DNA from: Icerya purchasi
Lineage: Eukaryota; Arthropoda; Insecta; Hemiptera; Monophlebidae
Length of the DNA stretch: 64,000 nt
Assembly: GCA_039619475.1 (NCBI GenBank)
Contig: CM077115.1
Coordinates: 516,108,815-516,172,814, forward strand
Reading direction: 5' to 3'
The notes below the pieces were generated by a model that saw only the letters and a list, made by a program, of their open reading frames with translations, searched no databases and was not told where the DNA came from. Each line of letters starts with the position of its first letter. The first letter of the stretch is position 1. Below are positions 54,340-64,000 of this stretch, one piece after another. Position numbers and translations under genes: made by a program.

Positions 54340-54935
54340 GGTAATAGAATCTTCCACTCTGCTAACTATAAAATTATTTTAATACGTTCAACACTTCTTT
54401 TTGAATCCAACATTACATTTCTCTCGGTAGCTGTTCATTCTAAACTATGGAGTAACTTTTATTCTATTATTCCCCTTCATTTTCTAATCCTAACTCATTC
54501 TGTCTGTTCGACCGTATCTTCGCGTCACCCTTGGTTCGTTCTCTCCTTTTTTTTTTCTTTGCAACATTTACTTTTCAGTGCAATATGTCGTCTGCGTTTT
54601 TGACACAGTTTGCTTCTTCCTTTATCGGCTTTCCGTTTCTCACTTATATCTTCTTCATTTTGTCCTCTCCATCCTTTTACTTATTTTATACGTAGTAACA
54701 GGCTGATCATATTTTTTTTGAATGCTCTTCTCTCACTGCTGAACGTTCCTCTTTCTACTCTCGTTACTTCTACTAATAGACCTATTCCTTATATCCTGTC
54801 TTTTTCCTTTTCTTTCTGTTATACACCGGTTCTTGTACCCTTCCTGTCTGCAATCGCCGATCGTGTAATATCATGTCGACAAACCCAAAATAATAATAAC
54901 AAAAAAAAAAAAAACAACAAAAAACAAAAAAACAT
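54340..54935 (+). pseudogene. LINE-P copy K2: C-terminal domain and A-rich tail
   Basis: The plus strand near 54,698-54,770 reads ADHIFFECSSLTAERSSFYS, the family's Cys/His motif with its first Cys lost. The end near 54,850 reads FLSAIADRV, the eroded terminus AISDRVKI. An AAT/A-rich tail follows at 54,888-54,932. Frames shift between segments. Confidence 0.72.
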
Positions 54936-57590
54936 AACGTGATGTGTTATTTAAATTGGATATTGCTTTGAAATTTAAAATTGGAAATTTTAATAATTTT
55001 ATCATAATTTCCGGCATCTCCTAGTTGACAGTTGCAAATGAAATAAAGAAAAAGATGAAAAAAAGTAATTCACCGAATAAATAAAGAGCGGATTTTTTCA
55101 AGAAGAAAAAGAAAAAAAAGTCTTCTATTTCAATGTATACTAATGCAGGTTGTTTTATGAATAATTTCAGAGATCGCAGAGGGACGCTCATTACTTTTAT
55201 GTTATTTGTACTTTATTTTGAGGTTGCTACTATGTGAGGATATTCTATATTAGTGTGAGTATAATTGTGATGTAAATAAGTGAATACAAATTATAAATGC
55301 AACATTTTTATTAAAAAAAAATCTATTTAGTTATCGTTAAAAATATTTATATGAATAATGTAAAAAGGCTAAATTATCGATCAGAGAGATATATGTAAAA
55401 TAAAAATAAATAAATGAAAACAAATAATAACCCCGTCGCAATTTTTAAAAAGTTTTCTCAATCTGTGTGTGTGTGTGTGTGTTCACATTCCGGAAGAGCA
55501 GTTTGAAGCAAATGTCAGTTGTCATATGTACTCCGGAAGAAGGGAGTTCTTCATCGGAATGATTTTATTTCTCTTTCCCGATTCCTGCATAGGTAAACGT
55601 TTGTGTTCATCCGAGTGTGTAATAACGATGCGTAATGTCCCGCCATTTTTAATTTTCTATCTGTCTGACTTCTTTGTTACAATTACAATACCAAAAAAAA
55701 AGTAAATAAATAAATCGGAAAATCGAAATCAAGCATACGAAATGATATGCTTAAGATCTTTAATACCTTTATATAATTTAATATTTTTTCTTACGATACG
55801 ATAGGGCTGAACTAAGTTGCTTATTTATTTGTTTTTTTTTTTTTTTTTGGCGGTATCATGTAATAAATATATTTCACTGCCATATGAAAAAGAAAAAAAA
55901 AGTTAGTATTTCAAATATTTTCTACAAATAAGTAAAGTCCTGTCGGTTGTATACGCATTTTTGAAAACGTAATTTTTAACAAACATTTTCCAAAAATTGA
56001 ACATCTCCGTAAAATAGCATCGTTTTCGATTTTCAAAATTAAGATTCAGCAATTACATTGTTTTCGAGCATTTAGTTCTTATACTTTCTATTAAACCTTT
56101 TCAGCTTTAGTGTTAATTTACAAAAAATGACTCAAAAAGTATCGAAAAGTGATATGTATCATCTCTGATAAATTCGAAACGGGGAAAAATACTTTGAACT
56201 ACCTTATATACGCGATGTGATATTAAGCATATTAGCTGTGTTTACCTGTTGATAAATTTATGAAATATTTAATAGAACAGCGAAATTTGTCATGTAAGTT
56301 TATCCAATGTTTCCTGTACTATTAGAAACTCTGCTGTTCAGAAAACTCGCATTTCACTTTCGTTATTTTTCTATTTCTTTCTGCCGGTAATACGGGATAT
56401 CCATTGTACTTTTTTCATAAAATTCCAATGATGACAACTAGCAGCAACCTTTATATAATATAGTATGAAGGAAATAAATATCTCTTTTAGTTACGCATCG
56501 AAAAAAACACACGCAACTGAAAGATGAACAGCCGAAAGCAAACACTTAGAGCACAAAGAGGAGAAGAAGAGTGAGTATTAATAATCGTTAACAGTAGTAA
56601 TAGTGTACATGTAAACATAATAGACCATCGTCAAAGGGTTTATAATGGCGTGATTAATGATTGCGATGGAGTAGCTACGCCGGATAATTTTGATGAGCAC
56701 GTATGTAATGATGTAGTTCTGACCCTGCTAATCGTAGCCTTTAATTTCAAAAAACAAAAATAATAATGGTTTAATTTTACATATGTATTCCCGTTTTAAA
56801 ACCGATTTTACTTTTTTTTTAAAACATTTATTTCGGGTCGCCCCGTCACCTAGCCGACTTCTGGCTATCATTTTTAATAGCTGGTACACTTTTTTTTTTT
56901 TTTTTTTGTTTCAGTGGAAACTCAATTAGCGATTTTTAAAAGAATTTTTTAAAAACATTTCTCGTGTTCGCCGTTAAATTTTATACGTTTTCGAATTTAT
57001 AATTAGAGTTTTATAAAAATTACAAATCGATGTTACTTATTTAATTATTTTTTTCGTACAAATTCTCTACGAAGGTGCGTAAATTGTTTAAGCCTCCCGA
57101 AGAAAAGTCGTTTTTTGAACTTAAAACAATCCGATATTGTAAGCATTATGCCGAAACTGCGCGTTAATTTCCGTAAAAAATAACTAAAGCCAAAATAATT
57201 TAGAACCGGTTTCAAAAAAAAAAAAAAAGAGCCCAGTCGAAATAGCGCATTAATGAATTACTGCGTTTTCTTTGTTTTGCTTTTTTTTTCTTCTTTTTTT
57301 CTTTTGCTTCTCTCTTATAAATTTAATCCTACGAGTTTAGGAGGAATGCGGGTTTTTTCTGCAAAAACAGACTCATTCCTATTTGAAGTCCCATTTTGAA
57401 AGCCTTTTATAACCACGCCTGAAAAAATTAGCGATAAAAAATACCACGACCCTTTTGTATTTTTCCTTTTTTTCTTTTTTTGTTTTGGGATGATCGCCAA
57501 TCGTCGAGGGCATTATCCCTTTTGTATTTACTACGGGGCGAATTTTCTTTCACAATTTTTAAAATAAGTACTCCGCAGAAAATCGTTACA
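54936..57590. other. AT-rich sequence
   Basis: About 2.65 kb with a (GT)n tract at 55,463-55,481 and long T runs at 55,831-55,848 and 56,891-56,907. No coding motif was recognised. Confidence 0.4.
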
Positions 57591-57594
57591 ATTG

Positions 57595-58063
57595 TCTAAA
57601 ATGTACTCGATGAGGAGGAGCCGTTTCATTCGGAAAGTATCATTAAATTTGTGGGGTTCTGGTGGTTCTGGTAGTTCCGGTGGTGAAATAAAGCGCTATT
57701 GAATTTTTGAAAGTTATACAAATTTTTTAATATTATAATTAAGAGAGGAACGGTATTTTTCTCAAATTTAAGGTTTATTTTAAAATAGTAATTATTAGTG
57801 TGTAGCAATTTTATGATTAAAGAGAAAAACTGAAGAAAAAATTATTTTTTATGTAAACTTTTTTAAAAAAGAACATATTATGTTAAATATATATATATAT
57901 ATATATATTTAATTTTGATTATAACAAAAATATTTTTAAAAATAAAACCCTCCGAAATATCCGTAATATTTCAGAACCGTGCCTGATCGAATTTTGAAAA
58001 AACTCACAAGTTTAACGATACTTTCCGAATAAAACGGCTCCTTCTCATTGGGTACATTTTAGA
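57595..58063. mobile_element. MITE with 59-bp terminal inverted repeats
   Basis: The left arm 57,595-57,653 and right arm 58,005-58,063 pair over 59 bp with a few mismatches, including shared TCTAAAATGTAC and GAGCCGTTT, and TTCGGAAAGTATC. The interior is AT-rich with a TA tract and a GGTGGTTCTGGTAGTTCCGG patch. No transposase and no convincing target duplication were seen, so the superfamily is undetermined. Confidence 0.85.
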
Positions 58064-58069
58064 TGCTTT

Positions 58070-60421
58070 TGATTTCGTTGGTACCCTCTATTTCACATTA
58101 CACGAGAGACTTGTTGCAAGCAGATGACTCGGTGGTAGTGTTGTTATATTAGCGCGCTGTTATGTCACAGTCACTGAGATGCGTATATGGTTTAAGAGTT
58201 TTTTACACTAGTGATAAGTGCAAAGCGTACTTATTCAATTATTCGTGGTAATTCTAATTTTTTTTTTTTTTGTGAATTCCTTTATCTTCGATGCAAAATA
58301 TTTTTAAATCCGAGATCGTCTTTTACCTAATAATAACCGAGCCATGACGGAAATACATATCCCCGTTTCATGGGGAAGAAGATGAAACGTTATACGAAAG
58401 TTAGTAAAAATTTAAAAAAAGCGAATTTAGGCTTCCACGTAAAGAAAAAAATTGATCGCAATTTAAAAAGTTTAAGAATCACCGCCTTACGCAACTTTTA
58501 TTTCCATCTCTCAGGTGTTAATTTTTCTCAGCCGGATTTTTCCTTTCGTCGACTTAAAAAATTTCAACTTAACCATATCAGAATTTAAATACTAAAATTA
58601 ATTTCGTACCGGGTTTACTACGCTGCCGTAGACGTCATGGCAGGATTAATTAAACGTTTCGCAACAAAACTATATATATATATATATATAAATCTATAAT
58701 GTTTTCGACTCTTTTTCTGATAGAGTTCGCTCCAGTTGAGAGTTATTATGCTTGACTCAATGTCGAACATAAGCATGCTGCGATTAAGTTGACTAAAAAG
58801 CTGTGACTGACAACGTGAAAGTGTCTATACTCGACAGTACTACCGAAATTAGTAATTCTCAACTTCGCAAGTCCTCGTGATTGAAGTAGACAAAACATAT
58901 TTATTATTTTAAATTTTTACACAACTAGGAACAAGGCAGCGCCGAATATTTTGCAGGGAGATATATCTCAACATCGCGCTGATTGGTTAATGCAAATTTG
59001 TCGCACAATTTTTTATTAATGTGTATTTATAAACGTTTGAGTTTTACTTTTTTATTCCGTCGCTCTGTGGTATATTACAAAATGAAATAGCTTCAGATCA
59101 GTTTTATCGCTAATATTTATCAAAATAAAATTAGACTTTAGAAATTATAGAGATAAATGAGATACGAGAGAAATCGAAATATTCGACGATAGCGATACTG
59201 ACGGATATTAAAAATTACCATTTAACAAAAGCCTACGCGACTTTACAGAATATCCAAATAACTCTATTCAGCGCAAACTGTTCAACGCAGTGTCTAAATG
59301 GTGTATAATTTTCTTTTATTTAACTTAGTCTTTGTATCTGTTTGTTTTTTTTGTTTCTTTTTTGCTCTTCGCAGATCGCCTAAAAACGTATTTAATAATA
59401 TACAGATATTATGCTAAGATCTGTTTTTAAAATCATTGAAGCGAAAGAATGACTTGGCCAACTAAAAACGATTTTTCTAAAAGAAGTTTAGAAGGAAAAC
59501 GATTTTTAGTCAGGGGGCTTACCGCTTACGAGTCCCGAATGGCAAAGTTTTTATATATCTATACATATCAGGGATGAATACGGAAGGAAATTTTTTTTTT
59601 TTTGGGAGGGGGATTATATAATTACGTAAAATCTTTTACGGTAGGCAGTAGATTTGAGAAATACCCCTTGTGTTTCATAAAGAAAATCAAATAGCGACTT
59701 TTAAAGAAATTTTGAAAAATGTGTTTTAAAAATACAGAATTATTTCAATTTTTAATTTAAGTCTTATATTTAGGGGGTGCAAAATAAAACGAATTTATAA
59801 AATTCTAGCTCTAAAATGGTAGTTTAGAAATAGTAAGATAGTATTTTTATTAGACTTTATTTTTATTTTTGTTAGTAATCCGATCCGAATTCTCCTTGTT
59901 CGTGAGTAAGTTTAAATACATATATTTCTCATTGAACTACTATTTTTAATTAAAATTATAAAATAAAAATTAAAAATAAATAAAAATGGCAAAAGATCGA
60001 TGATAATTACATTCAAAATAGAATAAAAAGAATATGTCTAAAACAGACGAAACCGGTCGGACTATTTTATATATTTTGTGAATTGAATTTTATCGTATTA
60101 TATTATGTTTCATAAATAACGCCTCATGTATTTTATGTAATTGTGAATACTTAATTTGTTCGTGTAGTAAAATACATAACAGTGTGTAACTGAACTCTTA
60201 ACGGTTACTTAAATTATTACAAGTTTTACATTCAAAAACGTATAACATTAATAGTTTTACTAGAAAACACTATTTTAAATATTAATTATTAAAATCCGTA
60301 GGTGTTACATTTATACAAATCTTTGATAGCGTAAATTAAGTTTCTCTGTTAGAACAAATTTTTTCATAGAGGCTTTGGTTATTTGAGCGAGGGTGTCCCC
60401 TTCCCCCCTTCGATCCTCCAC

Positions 60422-60458
<37 letters not shown>

Positions 60459-60880
60459 GAGTACACACACACATATAAATAAAAACATTATGTAAAAATA
60501 TTTTTCAAATTATCGATATGTTATTCTTACGCTGAAGCTAATCAAAAAATCTCTTGTTATATTTTTGCATCATGAACAATATTTTTATTTTGTAAGACAT
60601 TTACTTTTTTTCTACGTCACTTTTGAAGGTTTTCTTAAATGAAACTAGAGCATCGGGGAAAAGGTGTTTCCAACGGACGAGTTATATGCACACGCGTCGT
60701 ATGTAGGTTTTATTTACATATTTTGACATATATTTTTGCGCCCTTTAACTTTATTTATTTGTAGTATTCGATCGTGCTGACCGAAAATGAGCATGCAGAG
60801 AAGTTGACGACTACCGTTGTCAACAGAAGTGGCCAACGTGTGCAATTTCCGCTAATGCACCATCAAAACAAATAGAATAG
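58070..60880. other. AT-rich sequence
   Basis: About 2.8 kb with TA tracts at 58,671-58,690 and 60,426-60,452. A plus-strand 72-codon frame at 58,370 is Lys-rich without a motif. Confidence 0.4.
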
Positions 60881-62660
60881 GAGCGTACGAAGCCGAAAGA
60901 CTCATTTCGAACAGAAAGAAAAGCAGAACGGTACGGAACAAGGGAAAAAGGTGGAACAACAACAAAAGACGCGCTCAGGTTGCCTTTAAAGTGATTAATT
61001 TCCTTCTTATTATTCAGTGAATTCCGACAGAGAAGGAAGGGGTGGAATACGGTGGCGGAACGAGCGAGATCGGTCGCTTTCGGGCGAGTATGTACCGCGG
61101 AGCGACAAGAAAATAATCTTTAAGTGGCTAATCTGGAACGGGACAAAAGAAAAAAAAAAGGAATGAATCAATAAAAAGAAACAACAAATAACCTTCGCCG
61201 GAACGTGATTTTGTATTAGAACGGAACAATAGAGGAAGCGAGGAATTTCTGTGTAAAGAAGAAAGAAGGAAAATGGTGTGAGTGCAACGGATAGAAGATC
61301 GCGCAAAGGCTTATCTAATCTGCTACCGTAATGATCTGCATTTAAAGCAGGAAAAGCGATAAACGGATTCATTTAAAAAATGAGCCCCCATCACAGACGC
61401 TGAACGCGTAAAACAGTCACGTACCGAATCAATATTGCTCGCCAAGCTCCCTAAACCGATCCCTTGATTTATTAGCAATTTCTCCTCAGTACGAGGAATT
61501 TTTCACTTCATTCCGTCACGCTACTTCTGCTGCTGCTGCTGCTACTGCTGCTGCTACTGCTACTGAAACTACCTTTTCCATTGTTCGCCGCTCACCGTTC
61601 GAAAGCCTTTCATCACATAGCGCCTTGCCGTAATACTGCACTGCTCAGTGAAAGATTTTCACATCTGAAATATACAGAACTGGCGGCCGAAAATTTGTAA
61701 TTCTTCGATTGTTCAAATACCAGTTCGCTCAGAGACTGACAAAATGAAGAAACCGAAAGAAGAAATAATAAAGATGAGCCTAAATGTTTGTTAGCACGCG
61801 AGTACATGAAAATTAGAATGAGAAGGATATTCAAAAAGCAGTTGAAGATAACAGTTTCAGATAACGGAAGACAGCAGAAGATATCAAAGCGAACACACGA
61901 TTAAGACAAAAGCGAATGGTAAGAATATCGAAGTAAAGGAAAATCATAGAAGGTCTCGAAGGCAGGTCAGAACGGCAGGTGGAAAAATTGTTTATTCGAA
62001 AAGGAGAGAGATATTGCAAGCTAATGGTAATTTTGAAATATTTTCGAAAAGAGAAAGCCTGCGATTCTAGAAAAGATATTAATAGGAAATACGTAATTAA
62101 CAGCTCTGAAAAATACAAAATGGCGGTATAGCAACTCTTTAATTTCGAAATACACTACAGTTTTAAGCTTAGAAAATTGAACGATTACGCGACTGCATAC
62201 GATACTAGAGAGATGTCGACAGACCTAGTGCAGAGCAAATATCGCTTTACAAAAATAAAATTAAAAAAAAAAAAATCAAAAGTTCAGCAGAAACTACGAC
62301 AAAATTTGCATACATTAGACGCAACGATTTTCAAATTATGAAAGTGAACAAATAGATGAATAATTCTAATAAAAATATGAGAATAAATGCCCAAAAATAT
62401 TAACGACAAAAAAAAAACAAACGAAAAATAGCTCCGTCGAAACAAGGAACTAAAATGTGGCTGATTGCACACGGTGATACACAGAGTGAATGTGACATGT
62501 GTTTAAAAAAGGAGCGCGCTTTTTAAGATCTATGAGCCTAAGGAAATGCAAGATGCAAACACCAAAATCGTAAATTCATCGTGAATTATATGAGGAGGCG
62601 GATAATTCGTACACAAGACAGTTGTTAACAAGAAGTAAACGTTAGAAATAAAGCTATACA
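60881..62660. other. Purine-rich sequence without recognised gene
   Basis: The plus strand is notably A/G-rich from about 60,880 to 62,480, as in antisense LINE-P copies, but neither the RNase H nor the Cys/His motif was found on the minus strand. A CTG/CTA trinucleotide array lies at about 61,527-61,565. Confidence 0.4.
61527..61565. repeat. (CTG)n/(CTA) trinucleotide microsatellite
   Basis: About thirteen triplets, mainly CTG with interspersed CTA. Confidence 0.9.
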
Positions 62661-62670
62661 TATATATTTA

Positions 62671-62671
62671 T

Positions 62672-62710
<39 letters not shown>
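62671..62710. repeat. (TA)n microsatellite
   Basis: A TA tract of about 20 units abutting the 3' end of the minus-strand TA-tract-borne element, copy 4. Confidence 0.95.
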
Positions 62711-62711
<1 letters not shown>

Positions 62712-62714
<3 letters not shown>

Positions 62715-63093
62715 TGGGCATTTTGGCCTCGCAAGGGGCTGTGTCCCTTGACCCCTCTTGCTTTTATTTATGTCTCTTTCTCTTCTATACTTTGTATAAA
62801 ATGATCAAAATTTACAACGTAATTCGTACTGGCATCAACACAAAAAGGAAAACAAAACATAATCACAAAAATCCTATCCTAACATTTAACTTTCATTACA
62901 TAAAATTAAGATATTGTTTCATTACATTTTTCGTTACATATATCGTTACATAAAATTGCGAGATTTTTTAAATAACAATAACAAAAATCCTATAAAATAT
63001 AACAAACGTTACATAAAATTGGGACATTTTTTTGGGACATTTAGCGTTACATAAAATTGGGACATTTTCTCGTAGCCTAAGAATTACGTTGTA

Positions 63094-63094
<1 letters not shown>
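62712..63094 (-). mobile_element. TA-tract-borne element, copy 4 (complete)
   Basis: Inverse orientation. 5' repeat at 63,094-63,080; inverted partner at 62,812-62,826 (14 of 15 match); terminal hairpin GGCATTTTGGCC near 62,717-62,728. Internal units ACATAAAATTGGGACATTTT repeat as in copy 3. Long TA tracts abut both ends (62,671-62,710 and 63,097-63,159). It is very close in sequence to copy 3, so these two are the youngest pair. Confidence 0.88.

Positions 63095-63096
<2 letters not shown>

Positions 63097-63159
<63 letters not shown>
63097..63159. repeat. (TA)n microsatellite
   Basis: A TA tract of about 30 units abutting the 5' end of copy 4. Confidence 0.95.
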
Positions 63160-63785
63160 TGAACACCCATATTTGAGGGATCCGAAACTTACTTTACAAA
63201 TTACAAAAAATAAATAATAATAAATAATAATAATCAGCGTCAGTTTACCCACTTGCAGTAGTAGAACTTTAGGCACTTATTAAGATAAATTAAAGTGAAG
63301 TTAGTCTTGACCGCGGGGCATGGAGACATTTAAAAGGGGAAGGTAATTTAACCGTTTAATTACGTTTCGTCGTTAGATTAATTTCTAAAAGGCTGACAGA
63401 ATTAATTGCTGAATGTCGTCCATGTCCAATTTCTACCGAGGCTATTACGGTAATTTCATTTGTGTCGACGCCAGCACAGAACCCTTTACCGAGTGCAGAT
63501 GGGTTGCCTTTGTAACTCAGTTTCGATCTACGTCGTCCCGTTAAAAACGGAGCTTTTGGCTGCGTCCATCGACCGATAATAATAAAATTACAGATTTCGA
63601 AGGTACTAGCAATTACTATTGATAAGCAACGGACGTCGGTACTCCACACTACGTGAACTCGTAGCAATTTATTCCAATTATGAAAATATAATGAAATAGC
63701 GAGTCTCATAGATTTATATATCACGGATATCGATCAGTCGCTGTTCTACTATATTTTCATAATGCAAGTAAATTCTGCTGAGTTA
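63160..63785. other. Sequence with an unrecognised open frame
   Basis: The minus strand at 63,724-63,356 is open for 122 codons (starting at GTG) and includes IGRWTQPKAPFLTGRRRSKL and SALGKGFCAGVDTNEITVI. The G+C content is above its surroundings. No family was recognised; it may be an eroded transposon or an exon fragment. Confidence 0.3.
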
Positions 63786-63788
63786 GCT

Positions 63789-64000
63789 TTTTTTTTATAT
63801 TTCTTTTTTTTTTCAATGGGTTTGTCAGCGAGCACATTAGCCCGAGAAATGGAAAGGAGAGGAAAACTAAATAATATCCGTATGCACTTAAGGACGATAG
63901 AGGATAAAAATAATTTTCACGGAAACGGGAATATAACTGAAGCAGAGCGAAATGAGAGAATGCGAGCAGCATTATAAGGGATAGGAGGATAATAGGCGAA
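63789..64000 (-). pseudogene. LINE-P copy M: 3' end, runs off the window
   Basis: Antisense poly(A) seen as T runs at 63,789-63,813, then the 3' UTR ATGGGTTTGTCAGCGAGCAC, matching copies H and J. The remainder on the minus strand is the pyrimidine-rich C-terminal region, cut by the window edge. Confidence 0.6.

Noticed and set aside
61010..61372. A purine-rich plus strand that might be another antisense LINE-P copy
   Set aside because: On the minus strand neither the RNase H (VPSHSGIxGN) nor the Cys/His (CDxDHIxFEC) motif nor the DRVKI terminus could be found.
9943..63159. CRISPR-like or phage-like arrays among the many short repeats
   Set aside because: All regular repeats are TA/GA/CA microsatellites, small minisatellites or dispersed transposon parts; there are no repeat-spacer units and the gene content is eukaryotic.

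Overview
This window looks like AT-rich, transposon-dense nuclear DNA from an arthropod, most likely an insect. The evidence is the mix of mobile elements: mariner (TA target duplication), Tc1, hAT, a TTAA-inserting Kolobok-like element, RNase H-bearing LINEs, endonuclease-type reverse-transcriptase relics and many TA microsatellites. It also lacks any compact gene array or bacterial-style operon. I cannot name the species. I found no intact, confidently identifiable host gene. The window reads as intergenic or long-intron sequence, and almost every coding signal is a decayed transposon protein.

Left third (1-22 kb). Fragments of one LINE family, here called LINE-P for its pyrimidine-rich sense strand, lie at about 0.9-2.6, 4.0-4.4, 5.2-5.4, 6.7-7.1 and 7.5-7.9 kb (minus) and at 19.7-20.4 kb (plus). 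A YADD-type reverse-transcriptase relic ends in a GAT-repeat tail at 5.8-6.6 kb. A TA-microsatellite-borne element doublet (9.85-10.28 kb) is followed directly by a Tc1 element (10.30-11.82 kb), then a TTAA-flanked element with G-run termini (12.07-13.71 kb). Reverse-transcriptase remnants follow at 15.2-17.9 kb, then a structurally complete mariner with broken coding frames (18.13-19.45 kb). A nested set of long inverted repeats fills 20.95-22.29 kb.

Middle (22-40 kb). A second microsatellite-borne doublet at 24.25-25.55 kb is split by a LINE-P copy with an 8-bp target duplication. After it come reverse-transcriptase relics (25.6-26.4, 30.7-31.25 and 35.6-36.2 kb), tail-to-tail LINE-P pairs (29.2-30.1 and 35.1-37.3 kb), an unrecognised decayed ORF (31.3-31.8 kb), a hAT transposase relic (32.0-32.6 kb) and a 1.34-kb non-autonomous hAT-type element with a perfect 8-bp target duplication (33.14-34.48 kb). 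A GC- and CpG-richer segment with a strong splice-donor-like site (39.3-39.96 kb) is the best candidate for a host first exon.

Right part (40-64 kb). This is mostly AT-rich sequence with tandem repeats, small hairpin elements (51.77 and 57.6-58.06 kb), a possible SINE (49.17 kb), further LINE relics (53.06-53.35, 53.8-54.9 and 63.8-64.0 kb) and a fourth, full-length microsatellite-borne element (62.71-63.09 kb).

The most informative structures are a LINE-P copy whose 5' part is inverted and which carries a target duplication (twin-priming signature), the repeated DINE/Helentron-like elements set in TA tracts, the nested palindromes, and the TTAA element. Family names rest on motifs read by eye; no database search was possible. 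Boundaries of relics are approximate unless a target duplication is stated.
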